64,000 nucleotides of DNA, taken from the NCBI GenBank assembly GCA_009746045.1, contig RPFO01000330.1:1-64000 (forward strand), read 5' to 3'. Below the pieces are notes generated by a model. That model saw nothing but the letters and a program-made list of their open reading frames with translations. It was not told where the DNA came from and made no database searches. Positions 39,436 to 50,539 of the stretch are shown here, piece after piece. Every line of letters starts with the position of its first letter. Within the stretch, counting starts at the first letter, position 1. Origin of the DNA: Mesostigma viride (lineage: Eukaryota > Streptophyta > Mesostigmatophyceae > Mesostigmatales > Mesostigmataceae). Made by a program: the position numbers and the translations under genes.

Positions 39436-39760
39436 CTAACTGGCCGGGAGTGTCTAGTGGTGAGCACCATTGCTGCGATCGCTCTCCCACCATTTACGAG
39501 GAAATACCCGCAAATGGAAAACCACTGAAAAGGTCTAGCTAGTCAGTCATCACGTTAGCCATGCCATGATTCCAAACGTCCAAGAACTGCACACGGTGCA
39601 AAGGCAAAAAGCCGGAGGACAGCACTTTCAAATGTGCGGCGGGAACCAAAAGCCCGCGGATGCCAGAAAACATCGTGTTGCGGCAGCGACGCGACGATGT
39701 GGACAACGAATCCAGTGCCAAGCTCGGAACGGCCGCAAAGGAGATCTGGCATCACAGGGT

Positions 39761-42700
39761 TCAGATGTGCGGAGATACTATGCGATCCAGCCGGTCCACG
39801 ACCTGTTTGTAGAGCTTGTGCCAAGGGGCAGCACCGAACAGATGTGGGTGACGTTGCAAAAAACATCGGACTTGACGGAGCATAATGGCTCGGTCATAGT
39901 CTTTGACCAATAAACGCTGCAAGAGTTCAACAAGAGTCGTGATGAAATCAACACGATAAGAACAAAGACGGGAAAAACGATGTAACTGAGAAAGAACAAC
40001 ACCATATTTTGCTGTGTGGGAAAGGAGACTGTGAATATCGGGGTAACGAATAAAAGGAATTTGCTGGTATTTAGGATCCTTGCGCTTATCATAGACAGCC
40101 GTACGCCAGCCCTTCTTGTTATGGGTAATGTTAAGATCGAGGTAATTGCAATGAGTATCCTCCGACGTGAGCTTTAATGTGAGGGACGCTTGCGGGTAGA
40201 TGCCAGGCAGACCAGCGGTGATATACAAATGGGTTGCGAAATCAGGGTTGTCGAAAGCGATGACATCATCAATGTATCGACATGTATGGATAAAACGCCT
40301 GATGAGAACATCATCGTTTGAGGCAATGAGATTCTCCATGAATGCAAGCTCATAAGTGTATAGATAGAGGTTTGCAAGGAGCCCGGCACAGTTAGTGCCC
40401 ATAGGGATGCCGATAGCTTGTTGGTATACATTGCCCGCAAAACAGATGAAGGTGTTATCAACAAGATAAGAGATCCAATGGACAAGGTCAGCCTTCGTGA
40501 TAATATAATTATAACCATCCCGCACGATAGCACCTGCCGCGATCCCTGAGAGCCACGTTGCCGTGGGCTTGGTCTGAGAAACACGCACGTGCAGGTGGTT
40601 GCGCCCGTGAGGCCTACGTGCATACAGACGAGTAAGGAGGCTATCTAAACGAGCTTTCAAATCGTGCAAATCTAGTGTGGTATATAGAGTGGTGAAATCA
40701 TAGGTGGCTATGGGCATAGGTATACGTTTCTCTGCTGCTGTCTTAGAACGGCTAAGGGCGGCAAGGCGTAGGCGTACTTGGGCTGAGTCTATGACGATCC
40801 AACTACCAGCGCATTCATACCCGGCATTCGACAGCACCTCCACCCATAATGCATTGGCTTCGGGGAGAAGAGCATTCAAAGCATGGCAGATGAGTTTCGA
40901 GAGAGGCATCAGTGGGGCTGAATGCGACGCAGCAATGGTGCGCAAAGCAACAGGAGTTTTGTGCAGCTTAAGAGTGAGATACAGATATGGGAACGTAGTG
41001 GTGGTGGCGCGTCGCTGCCGCTTAAGGAATGCCCGAGCAAAAATGTTTTGGCTGTGCAGAAAAGCCCGATGAGCAGCAGTGATACTGGCGGTGGACTGTG
41101 CACGCTGAACATAGGTAGGGCTGGACGCCAACTCGTGTTGCAAAGTAGCAAGGTAGTGCTTCTTGCATATGAAAGCAAAGTTGTTGGCACTCTTGTCAAC
41201 ACACGTGATGATAAAGTCCTGCTTGAAGTGGTCAAGAAGTGCTTTATCTGTGGTGTTGAGCCAGGTGGTGCGGTGGACCTGCTGGAGACGGTAATCAAGC
41301 CTGGTGAGACGTGCATTGCATTCGTGAATGACGGCGCGAAACCACGGTTCCATGGCAAGGGGAGCAAGCTGTAGGTCCGTGCTCATGGCATTGCAGAATT
41401 TGCGCAGTGATGTGGAGAGCAGTGCATTCACCTCTTTGGCACACGTGCGCTGGACCCACGGCCGAAACTTGGTGCCTTTGGCAAAAAGGTCTACAAGCGT
41501 GTGGCTCGGCAGGATGCTGAGGTCAGCGGTCATGACGTGCTGTGAGGTGGGATCAAGGTACTTGAAATACCGTTGTTGTTGGCAGGGGCAGGGCCCTGCC
41601 AAGATGGTGGCCAGCTCGGTGGGCGTTGTATCGCGGCTGACCTTCCCGTTGCTGAAAACCATTTGTCCCAAGGTGGGAGAGTAATGCCAGGCGGCAATGG
41701 GAGTGCCGAAAGTGTTGCGCACCACGAGCGGCATCGCAGCCTGCACTTGCGGCAAATGCAGAATGTGTGGCAAACACAGCTCATCCATCGCAGCATGAAT
41801 GAAAGGTGAGATCAGCAAACGGCGCGGACGCAGTGCATCTGCATTCCCATTGACACGGTGCCGAATGATACGTGAGAGAAGGCCTCGCAGACTAGTGGCA
41901 TGGGAGCGGGGGACTTGCAGATCAGCTGGGGAGCACGACCCGACGGCAATGTGTAAGCTGGTAAGCTTCTTCAAGCTGCAGGCTTCGAGATAGGATGCAT
42001 GAAAGTTGCCGCGTTGCATAAGCCGAGACATGTGACGTAAGCAGCGGAGACTGGTGGAGTAAAGGGAAGGATCGGTGGACACATGTGTGGAAGGTGGAGG
42101 GGCCGGGGTGACGCTGGGGGGATAGGGGCGATATGGGTGGAGATTGTGCTTCAGACGCCAGGCACGGATGAACATAAGAGGGCGGGGACGGAGGGGAGGC
42201 GGGCGGCGGCGAGACCGAGCTTTGAAACTCTTGCCTTCAATGCAAAAACCGTGGGGCAGAAATGCATGTAACATTCGTTTCCAAAACGTTTCCCGATGCC
42301 CTGCGGCTTTGCGAAAAGCGGCGCCGGTAAAGGTGCCGGGGACATGTTCCAAGGGGACGACTCGCCAATCCCACCACCCGTATTGGGCCATGGCGCCATG
42401 TAGGGGGGTGTCGTCGTTGGCGGCAGGGCGGCCAATATGAAGGCGGCGTGCCGCTCGGACATGTTCCTGAAAACGCGTCCAGGCATCCCGTTGCGTCTGG
42501 CCAACGTAGATACGCTGAGGGTACCTGCGGTTGTAAATGGCATAAATGACGCGACGGGTGCTTACGGGGTGTGGGCGAGTGGAGTTGGTAAGCGACAAAT
42601 GCGTGCGCTGTAAGCGCCGGAGGCGACGTAGAGTATGGTCATCCTTGCAGTGATGGTTATGGCGCGTGTTGATGCGACAACGCTTCCGCCATGCCTGTGA

Positions 42701-42817
42701 GGAGATACGATAGGGGAACTGCCGAGAAATAGCAGTGTACTTCCGGTAATCAATGCCACTGGATTGCCGTATTCTGTGGAGGGTAAGAGCATGCCAGAAA
42801 GTCATAAGGTGTTTCAT
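39761..42817 (-). CDS. Penelope-like reverse transcriptase with N-terminal GIY-YIG nuclease
   Basis: A 1018-residue intact ORF. Residues 90-180 form a GIY-YIG endonuclease: VIYAIY at 90-95, IYVGQT at 103-108, Arg 115, EH at 118-119 and the catalytic-type Glu in HRETFW at 176. Reverse transcriptase occupies about 580-930: YDFTTLYTTL (motif A, near 707), GIPMGTNCAGLLANLYLY (motif B) and YIDD (motif C, near 847). Most Penelope-like elements carry GIY-YIG at the C terminus; the permuted N-terminal form is the arrangement reported for Chlamys in green algae and Naiad in invertebrates. It would nick target DNA and prime cDNA there. No stops or frameshifts, so it may be recent. Inverted dispersed repeats lie on both sides. 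Confidence 0.92.
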   Translation of the reverse strand: MKHLMTFWHALTLHRIRQSSGIDYRKYTAISRQFPYRISSQAWRKRCRINTRHNHHCKDDHTLRRLRRLQRTHLSLTNSTRPHPVSTRRVIYAIYNRRYPQRIYVGQTQRDAWTRFQEHVRAARRLHIGRPAANDDTPLHGAMAQYGWWDWRVVPLEHVPGTFTGAAFRKAAGHRETFWKRMLHAFLPHGFCIEGKSFKARSRRRPPPLRPRPLMFIRAWRLKHNLHPYRPYPPSVTPAPPPSTHVSTDPSLYSTSLRCLRHMSRLMQRGNFHASYLEACSLKKLTSLHIAVGSCSPADLQVPRSHATSLRGLLSRIIRHRVNGNADALRPRRLLISPFIHAAMDELCLPHILHLPQVQAAMPLVVRNTFGTPIAAWHYSPTLGQMVFSNGKVSRDTTPTELATILAGPCPCQQQRYFKYLDPTSQHVMTADLSILPSHTLVDLFAKGTKFRPWVQRTCAKEVNALLSTSLRKFCNAMSTDLQLAPLAMEPWFRAVIHECNARLTRLDYRLQQVHRTTWLNTTDKALLDHFKQDFIITCVDKSANNFAFICKKHYLATLQHELASSPTYVQRAQSTASITAAHRAFLHSQNIFARAFLKRQRRATTTTFPYLYLTLKLHKTPVALRTIAASHSAPLMPLSKLICHALNALLPEANALWVEVLSNAGYECAGSWIVIDSAQVRLRLAALSRSKTAAEKRIPMPIATYDFTTLYTTLDLHDLKARLDSLLTRLYARRPHGRNHLHVRVSQTKPTATWLSGIAAGAIVRDGYNYIITKADLVHWISYLVDNTFICFAGNVYQQAIGIPMGTNCAGLLANLYLYTYELAFMENLIASNDDVLIRRFIHTCRYIDDVIAFDNPDFATHLYITAGLPGIYPQASLTLKLTSEDTHCNYLDLNITHNKKGWRTAVYDKRKDPKYQQIPFIRYPDIHSLLSHTAKYGVVLSQLHRFSRLCSYRVDFITTLVELLQRLLVKDYDRAIMLRQVRCFLQRHPHLFGAAPWHKLYKQVVDRLDRIVSPHI

Positions 42818-43704
42818 GATGATTCAGATGCACTGAGAGCTAAGACATCAAACAGAACCAGAGCGGAGCATATTGAGGTAAGTCAATATTCACTGCGTAA
42901 CACCCGTTACGCGATAGCGGTGGTCCATGATGCATCTCCCCGGGGCAGGATGTGGCTAACAACACAGCTGAATGGACTCGGAACATGTGGATTCCCAGTG
43001 GGGGGGCCTTCCAATTGTCATACTTGACACCTCTTTCCTGTAACGAAAAGATTTCCCTTCTTCATGTTCCAGATGAGTCACCGTGCTCCTGCCTTTGTGT
43101 TTTTTTGGCGTTTGTAAAGAGATATGGGAGGGTAAACAAAAGCAAAGGCTGATATTGCCGTGTGGGGGGCCCGATCCTTGGTTAGTCTCTCAAGTGCCCA
43201 CAGAAAAACACGAGAGTAGCACACACAGCGCGCAGCCCAGCCTAGCTCCCTCAGTAAGAGTAAAAGAAAAAGGACAAGAACAGCAAAACAAACGAGAACA
43301 AGAAAAAGAACAAAACACAGACACGTAGTGCAATGTGAGCGGAATGATGGAGGAAGGTGAGAGGGGGACATCGTATTGAATGTGTAGGCATTGAGGCAGC
43401 CGAAGCGTCCCATCCCCGGGTACATTCGTGGCTTTCAAAAAAGCCACAACCTGCGTGGAAGAGGAAAATGCAGGAACGATGAGTATGATCCTGAAAACGA
43501 GGTTGAGGAAACGCGGAGAGGAAATGCCGGCCGCTGAAACGATCCCGATGGAACTATGGGTTTCGCCGACATGAGGCGGTGCAGCTGACTATCTCTATGG
43601 TGTCGTGTGTGACCGGGAGTGCCGGTTCACGTGCGCACTCGTCGGACTAGCCCGACGACATGTGTGCATATACACAGCAAAGTGGGCCCAGGTCATAGAA
43701 CTCT
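42818..43704. other. 5' flank of the Penelope-like ORF
   Basis: A 5' untranslated or pseudo-LTR region is expected here. 43244-43325 is purine-rich (AAAAGGACAAGAACAG type). No gene and no convincing ribozyme seen. Confidence 0.5.
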
Positions 43705-43942
43705 AGGCTCGAAACACACGCGCCCTGATCAAGCATGCTGTTTCCGGCCCCACCGTCTAGGTCATCTAGTCGCTCTACACGTAAGCCAGCCATAATTTCA
43801 GGGCACAAGGCTACACATTTCCATCACCATTCATCTTCATCATCCTTGAACGACTCGAACACGCGGACAAGATAACGGCAGGCTCGAGCTACCATGGTCC
43901 GGATTTTCCCGATTTCTGGCCTGCGCTGGTTGTCTCCTTGAT
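43705..43942 (+). repeat. Dispersed repeat, plus copy right of the PLE
   Basis: Best-preserved member of the family: GGCCCCACCGTCTAGGTCAT, later GGCTACACATTTCCATCACC, then GCAGGCTCGAGCTACCATGG and, at the end, TCTGGCCTGCGCTGGTTGTC. Inverted relative to 39203-39435. Confidence 0.9.
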
Positions 43943-44103
43943 AGAGGACAACGAGCCCCCCCCCGTGGGGAAGCGCCCGCATGTGCAAACATACGGGAAG
44001 CACACCAGACAGGTCCCCTAGGGTAGAGTTGTTGTTGATAGATTTTGTAGATAGATGTTGTAGATAGCTGCTGTTGTAGATAGATTAGACCGGTAGGACT
44101 GTT

Positions 44104-44163
44104 TGCACCCATCCATCCATCCATCGGGGTTAATGCTCCGTGACTCCCCAACGGGAGCACGAG
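44104..44163. repeat. Dispersed repeat copy (partner at 9226-9300)
   Basis: CATC tetramers followed by GGGGTTAATG and CCAACGGGAGCACGAGT; inverted relative to 9226-9300. A TTAA run follows. Confidence 0.6.
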
Positions 44164-44447
44164 TCTAATTAATTAGTTAATTAATACACAGCAGTTGCTG
44201 CATGGCCGACCTAGTGGTCCCAGCTAAGCTTGAACACCGCATTTCCTCCCTCCCTCTTGCTAGCAAATAAGCTTGGACTGCCATGCAGAACAAGAAGAGC
44301 TGTGCATGGCAGACCATATATCATGTCAAGGCTCGCCAGCTCGTGGGCAAGCACCCCCCACCCAGGAGGAAGGGGCGCTTTGCTGAGTATAGAGTAGTGA
44401 GGATTTTCTAGATTAGCTTAGAGTTAGCTTAGTTAGGTTTTGCGCGG

Positions 44448-44515
44448 CTTCGCCCACCTCCATCCATCCAGCAAGGGAATATGTGCTACATGCTCTCCCC
44501 ACGGAGTCATGTTAT
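44448..44515. repeat. Dispersed repeat copy (partners at 51293-51352 and 51528-51556)
   Basis: Contains CACCTCCATCCATCCAGCAA and CACGGAGTCATG, the reverse complement of the element at 51293-51352. Confidence 0.75.
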
Positions 44516-44869
44516 AATTTAATTTTAAATTTTTTTTAATGCATGCGCATCGATCTACAAGGGCATGCATCCGTGTTACAAGCAAAATGTAACGATATAC
44601 AGGGCATATACAGGGACCATGCATGACCAATCATGAAGGCATTTTTTCTAATCAGATTAGCATAGTACTCCCTGGCACGCCTTTGCGCATGACACGCGCA
44701 AGTACTTACTTCAACACTGGCATTTTATTACAAATCCAATCACAGTTGTAAACCGTATGCAGATAAAATAAAAAACACGGCCACCAGGTGGCAGTCCACC
44801 CCTGATATCCACTTTTTATGAAACAATGACCATTGAACTGACATATATAGCAGGAGCTCAATTGCCACC

Positions 44870-45119
44870 TCGGTCTGGATTCTCCCAGATTTCTGGCCTG
44901 CGCAGGTTGTCTCTTTTATATATTACATATTGGCCAGGCCTCGCTTTGAACCTTTGTCAGCCATAATTTGAACGTCCAAAGCTACACATTTCCGCCTCCA
45001 ATCATTTCCATCGTCCTGAAGGACTCGACAAACACGCACAAGATTTACCAAGAGGCTTGAGCTACCATGGTTGATGGTTCGGGTTCTCCAGATTTCTGGC
45101 CTGCGCTGCTTGTCTCAAT
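44870..45119 (+). repeat. Two further copies of the GGCCTGCGC dispersed repeat
   Basis: A truncated copy ends at 44925; a longer one spans about 44965-45119 with CTACACATTTCCGCC, TCCATCGTCCTGAAGGACTC and TTTCTGGCCTGCGCTG. Confidence 0.8.
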
Positions 45120-45930
45120 GAAATACAATGTGTCAGTTCAAGAAACGTTCAAACTAAGCATTCAGAGTGGGCCAGTCCACATTGAATTGTTACATCATCC
45201 CACCTCTATCTATATATTAAGTGTCGTGTGTGTAAGCCATCCCACACCACCCGCACATTTTTGCCCGTGACTGCCCAAGCCCCAGTTTTCTCTCCTCCAT
45301 CCCCACCGCTTGCTCATCTGAATGGCGTTTCGACTTTCCGAATGCAATTTTTTTGCAAACAAAGTCCTTGCAAACCGGGCACGGTCATCGAAACCGGCCA
45401 GGATCGTCCTGTCCCCTTCTGGGACTTTACAGCTCCCCGCGCCCATCCGCCATCGTGTCCACGTGCGATCACACGGCCCGCGCAATATCATGGCCTGGAA
45501 ACTGGATAGCAACAGGCTCCAACCACCTGAGCTTTACAACCGGACCGACTGGCCAACCGAAGCAAGTATAAGGGTGGTGTGCTCTACCAAGAGTAAGCAA
45601 GGGGGTCGCTGCTTTGCGCAGCTTTCGTGGGTGTGTGGATCCCACACACTGCCACACCTGTCATGCCAGCAACTGGGTGCATCCTGCATGCTCCCAAGTC
45701 AGCCTTGCCACTAAGGCTAGTCGTCATCTGCACGCTGACCGCTTACAAGTACTGCTGCGTGCAAAGCAACCAGCTGCTTACAAGCACTGCATCGCACCAC
45801 CTGGCCCGCATCAGGAGATAGGAGACAGCCACTCGGTTTGTGTTGAATCCGTCCGTGACAGATGCCGCAGAGGTGCCGCGACGAGCCGCCCAGCCACCCC
45901 CCATCAGCATCAACAAGGTCATCCTAAGGC
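45120..45930. other. Intergenic, nothing recognised
   Basis: Open frames exist but none resembles a protein family or has coherent codon use. Confidence 0.5.
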
Positions 45931-46563
45931 TCGCAAATCATAGGCCATGTCGATGGTGGCTCCAGCCTGCCACATCCAATACGACGATTGCCAGATTCCA
46001 GCCACCCTCCCACCCACTCCCGCTGACCATCAAATATCATATCAACGAGACCAGCCACACATCAACCATCATTCCCACCCATCAATCAAATTCGTCCACG
46101 GCAACCAAGATATTTGTCCATGTCAATCGAGGCAACTAGCCCATGATTGATGCATCTCACCCAGCGACCCAGCCATCCCAAACATGGGAGCGGCCACCCA
46201 TGAGTCCTACGCCTCCACGACACTCCAAGCGATGCCACCAAGATCAAAGGTCCAATCGTAGGCGTCCATGTCGACAGATCCGAACAGTACAACGCTATGG
46301 CTGGTGCGTCACCAGTCACCACATAGCCACCCTAGCCATGGGACCAGCACCCAGCACAGTCATGGGCATCCCCCACCTTGCGCCAATGACCCATCAGTCG
46401 TATGCGCCCACGATACTGCAACTGGCATCAACGAGAGAAAAGATCAGTCGAACGCCTCCACTGCGCACTATTAACCTCCCCCATCAGTCCTGCGCGTCCA
46501 TATCGATACGAGCAGTAGTGCCATAGCTGATGACAGGTGCGTCACCACACAGCAACACCAACG
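45931..46563. repeat. Degraded copies of the CDK 3' coding end
   Basis: The CDK stop region reads, on the + strand, CCATCAGTCGTACGCGTCCA. Similar pieces occur at 46079-46101, 46196-46222, 46389-46413, 46441-46463 and 46481-46505. These lie downstream of the stop and look like repeated copies of the last coding bases. Confidence 0.7.
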
Positions 46564-46568
46564 ACCCA

Positions 46569-48599
46569 TCAGTCGTACGCGTCCATGTCGATCTTGCGTT
46601 TCAGCGAGTTGCGGTCCGCGCTGTTCAGGGTGGGCCGCACGATGGCCTCTGCAGGGTCGGTCCCCAGCACCCTGTTAATGACCGACATGGGCACCGCCGG
46701 AGTGCCCCCCGAGCCCAGACACTCCCCCGCCGATGGAGACCCCAGCACCATAGCACCCCCAGTTGCATGCTCCCCCCCACCCCCCCCACCGTGATGATGA
46801 TAATGCAACCCGACGCCACCCCCCGAATCCCCCACCCCACCCCCTTCCTCCAATGCTTGTCCAAGGGGCATATAACCCGCGCCCCCCCCAACCGCATGTC
46901 GGTCCAGCCGCTGGCGTTTGCTATCCAGGCTCGCGCCCATCGTCACCACGTGGCGGCCCGAGAGCAACGCGTCGCCGCCGTCATCGTCCCCCAGGCCGGC
47001 CCCCCCCAGCGACACCCCCTCGTGCCGACCGGGAGGATACGACCGGCGGATGGCCATCCCCTTGGCCCGCTTCTGCGCGGGGGTCTCCTCCAACTCCCCC
47101 CCGGAGGAGGGCTGATTGTCGCCCACCATGGGCTGACCATCCAAGACGATTGAACCCTGGGAGTGTAGTACGCCCCGGCCCCCAACCCCAACACCCCCAT
47201 CCACCCCGACCCATCCCGCGTGCCCCTCACGCACATCCAACGCGTCCGCCCCCTTCTGCTTCCCGCCGGGAACATTGTCACCATGCTCTTGGGATACTCG
47301 CAGACTCCCCACCATGCCGGCCCCTTCTCCCGGTCCCCCCCTCGACAGCGCCGCCGCGTGCTGTGCCGCCTGGCTACCGGCAGCCGCCACCTGGGCCACC
47401 CCCATCGGCGCACCCAAAAACGCCCCCGTGTCCCTGTGCCCACCCTGGGCGGCGGGCGCAGAGGCGGCATGCCGGCCACCACCACCAGCGGCAGCAGCAG
47501 CGGCTGCCGCGACCCCAGCGCTGCCACCAGCGGCACCAAGATTTCCGTTGCTGCTGGTGTCCTTGTTGCCATAATTAGCGTTCGTGTTGTCCTTGTCGCG
47601 CCGGCTCTCGCGGCGCGCCGGCGGGCGAGGTAGGCGGGAGACGGGGGTCGGCGCGGGCTGCGTCGAGAAGTAGCGGTGGCGCAGGCACTGCTCCGCGGTG
47701 GGCCGGTTTGCTGGGCAGAAGGAGAGCATGGACCGGAGCAGGTCGAGGCAGTCGTCTGAGGCCATGGGGAAGAGCTTGCGCAGGGGAATCCCCTCCGATG
47801 CGCCATACTCTAGGTAGTCAGGGAGGGAGCGCATGCCCGGCCAGCTGGCGTCCGTGGGCGTGCCGAGCACCTGGAATATCTTGCTCAGCTGCTCGATGTC
47901 GGTCGACCCGTTGAAGAGCATCCGGCGGAGGAGGAGCTCCCCAAGGACGCACCCGGCCGCCCAGATGTCGACACCTGCTCCGTAGTGCTTGCACCCGAAG
48001 AGGAGCTCGGGCGCACGGTACTGGCGGGCGAACACGGTGTTGGTAAGCTTGCCCGAGGGGCTGCCGAATATGCGCGCGAGGCCGAAGTCGCCCAGCTTGA
48101 GCGTGCCGTCGGCCGATATTAATAGATTGTTGGGCTTGATGTCGCGGTGGAGGACCCAGCGCTGGTGGCAGAAGGCGAGGCCGCGGAGGATCATCTGGAG
48201 GTAGGACTTGATGTCGGCGGGCGCGAGGATGATTGAGCGGTCGCGGATGACCAGCTCCAGGTCGCTTTCCATGTAGTCGAAGACAAGGTTCAGGTTGCGC
48301 TTGTGGGAGAAGACCTCCTGCAGATTGATGATGTTCTCGTGGCGCAGCTCCTTGAGCAGCTTGATCTCGCGGAGGGCCGTCGGGTCGACGCCTTCCTTAA
48401 AGCCGACCAGGCGGATCTTCTTGATGGCGACCACCTTGTGTGTGACCTTGTCGACCGCGCGGTGGACGACACCGAACGTGCCCTCGCCCAGCGTGTCTTC
48501 CTTGAGATAGCGGTCCGCGCCGCGCGGCTCGGATCGGTCCGGCTTGTCATCGCCGGCATCCTGGCCGTGCCCCCCAGGACCGTCATCGAACACTTCCAT
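46569..48599 (-). CDS. Cyclin-dependent kinase 7 / CDKD-type (CAK, TFIIH)
   Basis: Single-exon ORF of 676 residues. Its family phosphorylates CDK T-loops and the RNA polymerase II CTD, with cyclin H and MAT1, in the nucleus. Kinase domain about 30-316: LGEGTFG (37-43), Lys60 in VAIK, TALRE (74-78) in place of [15 protein letters not shown] (141-148), DFG (161-163). The two CDK7 activation-loop phosphosites appear conserved as Ser170 (FGSP) and Thr176. The usual TRWYRAPE reads ARQYRAPE (181-188), an odd change. About 340 Gly/Ala/His-rich residues follow, then [10 protein letters not shown] and LKRKIDMD (655-674), a tail typical of plant CDKD. That tail in frame shows the low-complexity part is truly coding. 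About 200 residues longer than plant CDKD. Confidence 0.93.
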   Translation of the reverse strand: MEVFDDGPGGHGQDAGDDKPDRSEPRGADRYLKEDTLGEGTFGVVHRAVDKVTHKVVAIKKIRLVGFKEGVDPTALREIKLLKELRHENIINLQEVFSHKRNLNLVFDYMESDLELVIRDRSIILAPADIKSYLQMILRGLAFCHQRWVLHRDIKPNNLLISADGTLKLGDFGLARIFGSPSGKLTNTVFARQYRAPELLFGCKHYGAGVDIWAAGCVLGELLLRRMLFNGSTDIEQLSKIFQVLGTPTDASWPGMRSLPDYLEYGASEGIPLRKLFPMASDDCLDLLRSMLSFCPANRPTAEQCLRHRYFSTQPAPTPVSRLPRPPARRESRRDKDNTNANYGNKDTSSNGNLGAAGGSAGVAAAAAAAAGGGGRHAASAPAAQGGHRDTGAFLGAPMGVAQVAAAGSQAAQHAAALSRGGPGEGAGMVGSLRVSQEHGDNVPGGKQKGADALDVREGHAGWVGVDGGVGVGGRGVLHSQGSIVLDGQPMVGDNQPSSGGELEETPAQKRAKGMAIRRSYPPGRHEGVSLGGAGLGDDDGGDALLSGRHVVTMGASLDSKRQRLDRHAVGGGAGYMPLGQALEEGGGVGDSGGGVGLHYHHHGGGGGGEHATGGAMVLGSPSAGECLGSGGTPAVPMSVINRVLGTDPAEAIVRPTLNSADRNSLKRKIDMDAYD

Positions 48600-50199
48600 G
48601 CTCAGCTAGCGAGGAGCGGCGAGGCTGCTGCCCACCGCCCGTCCGGCAGCAGAACTGCAGCCGCAAGGGAATGGGGGGCATGCGGGGTCTATGGCGTCAC
48701 CCCAGTGCAGACACGCACTCAGGTGACGGATCTACGGCAAGAATTCGCAATGCTTGTGCAGGATGCGCTCAATTGGCACTGCCTATACTATGACCATGAA
48801 TGGGGTTGAGCATGTCGCGTATGGCATCCTGGCAGCGAGTGGTAGACCCCCCGTAAGCAAAAGCCATGCTGCATCGCCGGACCTGGTGCAGTCTGCTTGT
48901 CTGCTAATTATGGTTCTTAATTAGCCTTCCGGCGATTGGACGAAGTGACGATCCCGGAATCGGACACCAACAAAATATAACAGATGTCGTCGCAAAATGT
49001 GGCGTGTGATGCGACTTGACTTGATGTAATAATCCAAGCTTGGGAGTTCGTGCACGCTGTGCGCTGCTGCCTCACGACGCAAAACTCTGCTGCCTCACGG
49101 AGCTTCCAGGCGCTGCCTGACGGTCATCTTCTTGCTCAGAACGTCATATATACGCTTTGCAAAAGCTGCAACATACGCGAGCATCAAAGAGATTCCCGCC
49201 AAAATTCCTGCCGAAGTCAGAAGTGCCGCGTGGGCTTCTGCCATCGACGCAATTTCCGGGTAAATGGGTATTTTTTATTAACCAATAGGAATATCGTTAG
49301 GTTAAGAGGTACCACGTATCGACCAGCTGGTTACCCCCTGAGGGTAGTGTGATAGGTGAAAGCCTGAAAGGTTAGACAAGGCGACAACCTAGCTGTTAAG
49401 CCTGTGGAACCAGAGCCAAGTTGGAGGGCCAGAAAATTCGGGAGCACATCTCGGACGCCCGACCTCGAGGCTCGAAAGTCGAAGTACGGCTATCAAGAGC
49501 TATCAACAACAACAACAACTAGCTACAGTTCTGCTGACTGCGGCGTGGGACCCAACAACAACAACAACAAATAGCAACAGCAGTGAACGGCACATGATTG
49601 CGTCTTGGCTCCTGGACCCGAGTGGGACCAGCGCTTTTGTGGTCACGAGGGCCGACTTGTACTGTAGGTTGGGCCTGGGGCTTGGGGAGCTTGACGAGGA
49701 TGTCGCGCGCGGCAGCAGAAAATACATGGCATGGCATGGCATGGCATGGCGGAGTTGGACGATGAGAAGTGCCCACTGACCAGTTCGACGGCCAGTTGGC
49801 TTGGCTTGCTATAACTGACTGTTAGGGTGGCATAGGTAAGTGCTGTGAAAAATTCCTGGTTAAGCAATCAACCAGAGGTCTCTATTGCTGTTGCACGTCG
49901 TTTCTGTCGATTTATGAAGTGCGTTCGCTAAGCTTTTAGCTTGGAGGTCACCCCGTCGGCCAGTCGCCGGCATGCATGCATAAAGCTTTGCCCATTCAAT
50001 GGCGCTTTAGTCTGTGCGGAACTTGGCTTGCCTCGGTTGTTGCACCGACCTCGGCAGAAGGAAGACGGGACTGGCACTGTCGCATAGGTAGATGCGGAAG
50101 CAGCCGACGGTGATAGCTTGCTAAGGAAGCGGGACTTGAACGTATCAAGTCAAAGGACCAGCGCGACCAGCCACTGCCTCACCCCGGGTATTGTTAACT
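48600..50199. promoter_or_regulatory. Intergenic between divergent CDK and bL33m genes
   Basis: 1.6 kb that must hold both promoters. Seen: CAACAACAACAA runs at 49505-49521 and 49554-49571, and a GGCAT pentamer repeat at 49727-49750. No confident core promoter element. Confidence 0.45.
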
Positions 50200-50373
50200 A
50201 TGGCGAAGGGCAAGGGCGCGACTATTGCCATAAAGCTGCTCAGCGCCGCTGGCACTGGATTTTTTTACGTCACCCGCAAGAACCCGCGAAAAATTCCGTA
50301 CAAGCTGGAGTTCAGGAAATATGATCCTGTCGTGCGGCAGCATGTCCTCTTCAGAGAGACGAAGCTGAAATGA
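50200..50373 (+). CDS. Ribosomal protein bL33, mitochondrial type
   Basis: 57 residues, [20 protein letters not shown] to ETKLK. It is part of the large subunit of the organellar (probably mitochondrial) ribosome. It shows the family signature [17 protein letters not shown], then [17 protein letters not shown]. The four-Cys zinc site of some bacterial L33 forms is absent, as in mitochondrial and plant versions. The length matches. Start at 50200 because MAKGK is the usual beginning. No targeting peptide, as often in this tiny protein. Divergent neighbour of CDK7. Confidence 0.93.
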   Translation: MAKGKGATIAIKLLSAAGTGFFYVTRKNPRKIPYKLEFRKYDPVVRQHVLFRETKLK

Positions 50374-50539
50374 ATATGGCCCATTTTGTCTTGAGCAACC
50401 TAGCCTTGGGCAGTCTCCAGCTTAAGCAAGTGTCTATGGCCCCTGCGGTGTCAGGACTCATGGGCAAAGCCAACCTGTCCGTAGCCCCCAACGGTTCCTG
50501 GATATGATCGTCTATTCTGGGTGTCACCGGGAGCTGTGC
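50374..50539. other. bL33m 3' flank
   Basis: No feature recognised. Confidence 0.5.

Noticed and set aside
40290-40325. Hammerhead ribozyme core (CTGATGAG) near the Penelope element
   Set aside because: It lies inside the RT coding region on the opposite strand and lacks the GAAA and stem partners.
45322-46526. ORFs of 99-130 codons between the dispersed repeats and CDK7
   Set aside because: No protein family resemblance, no splice context, and part of the region consists of copies of the CDK7 end.
46763-47806. Several ORFs of 200+ codons in other frames over the CDK7 tail
   Set aside because: High GC keeps all frames open; only the minus frame ending in the conserved CDKD tail is meaningful.
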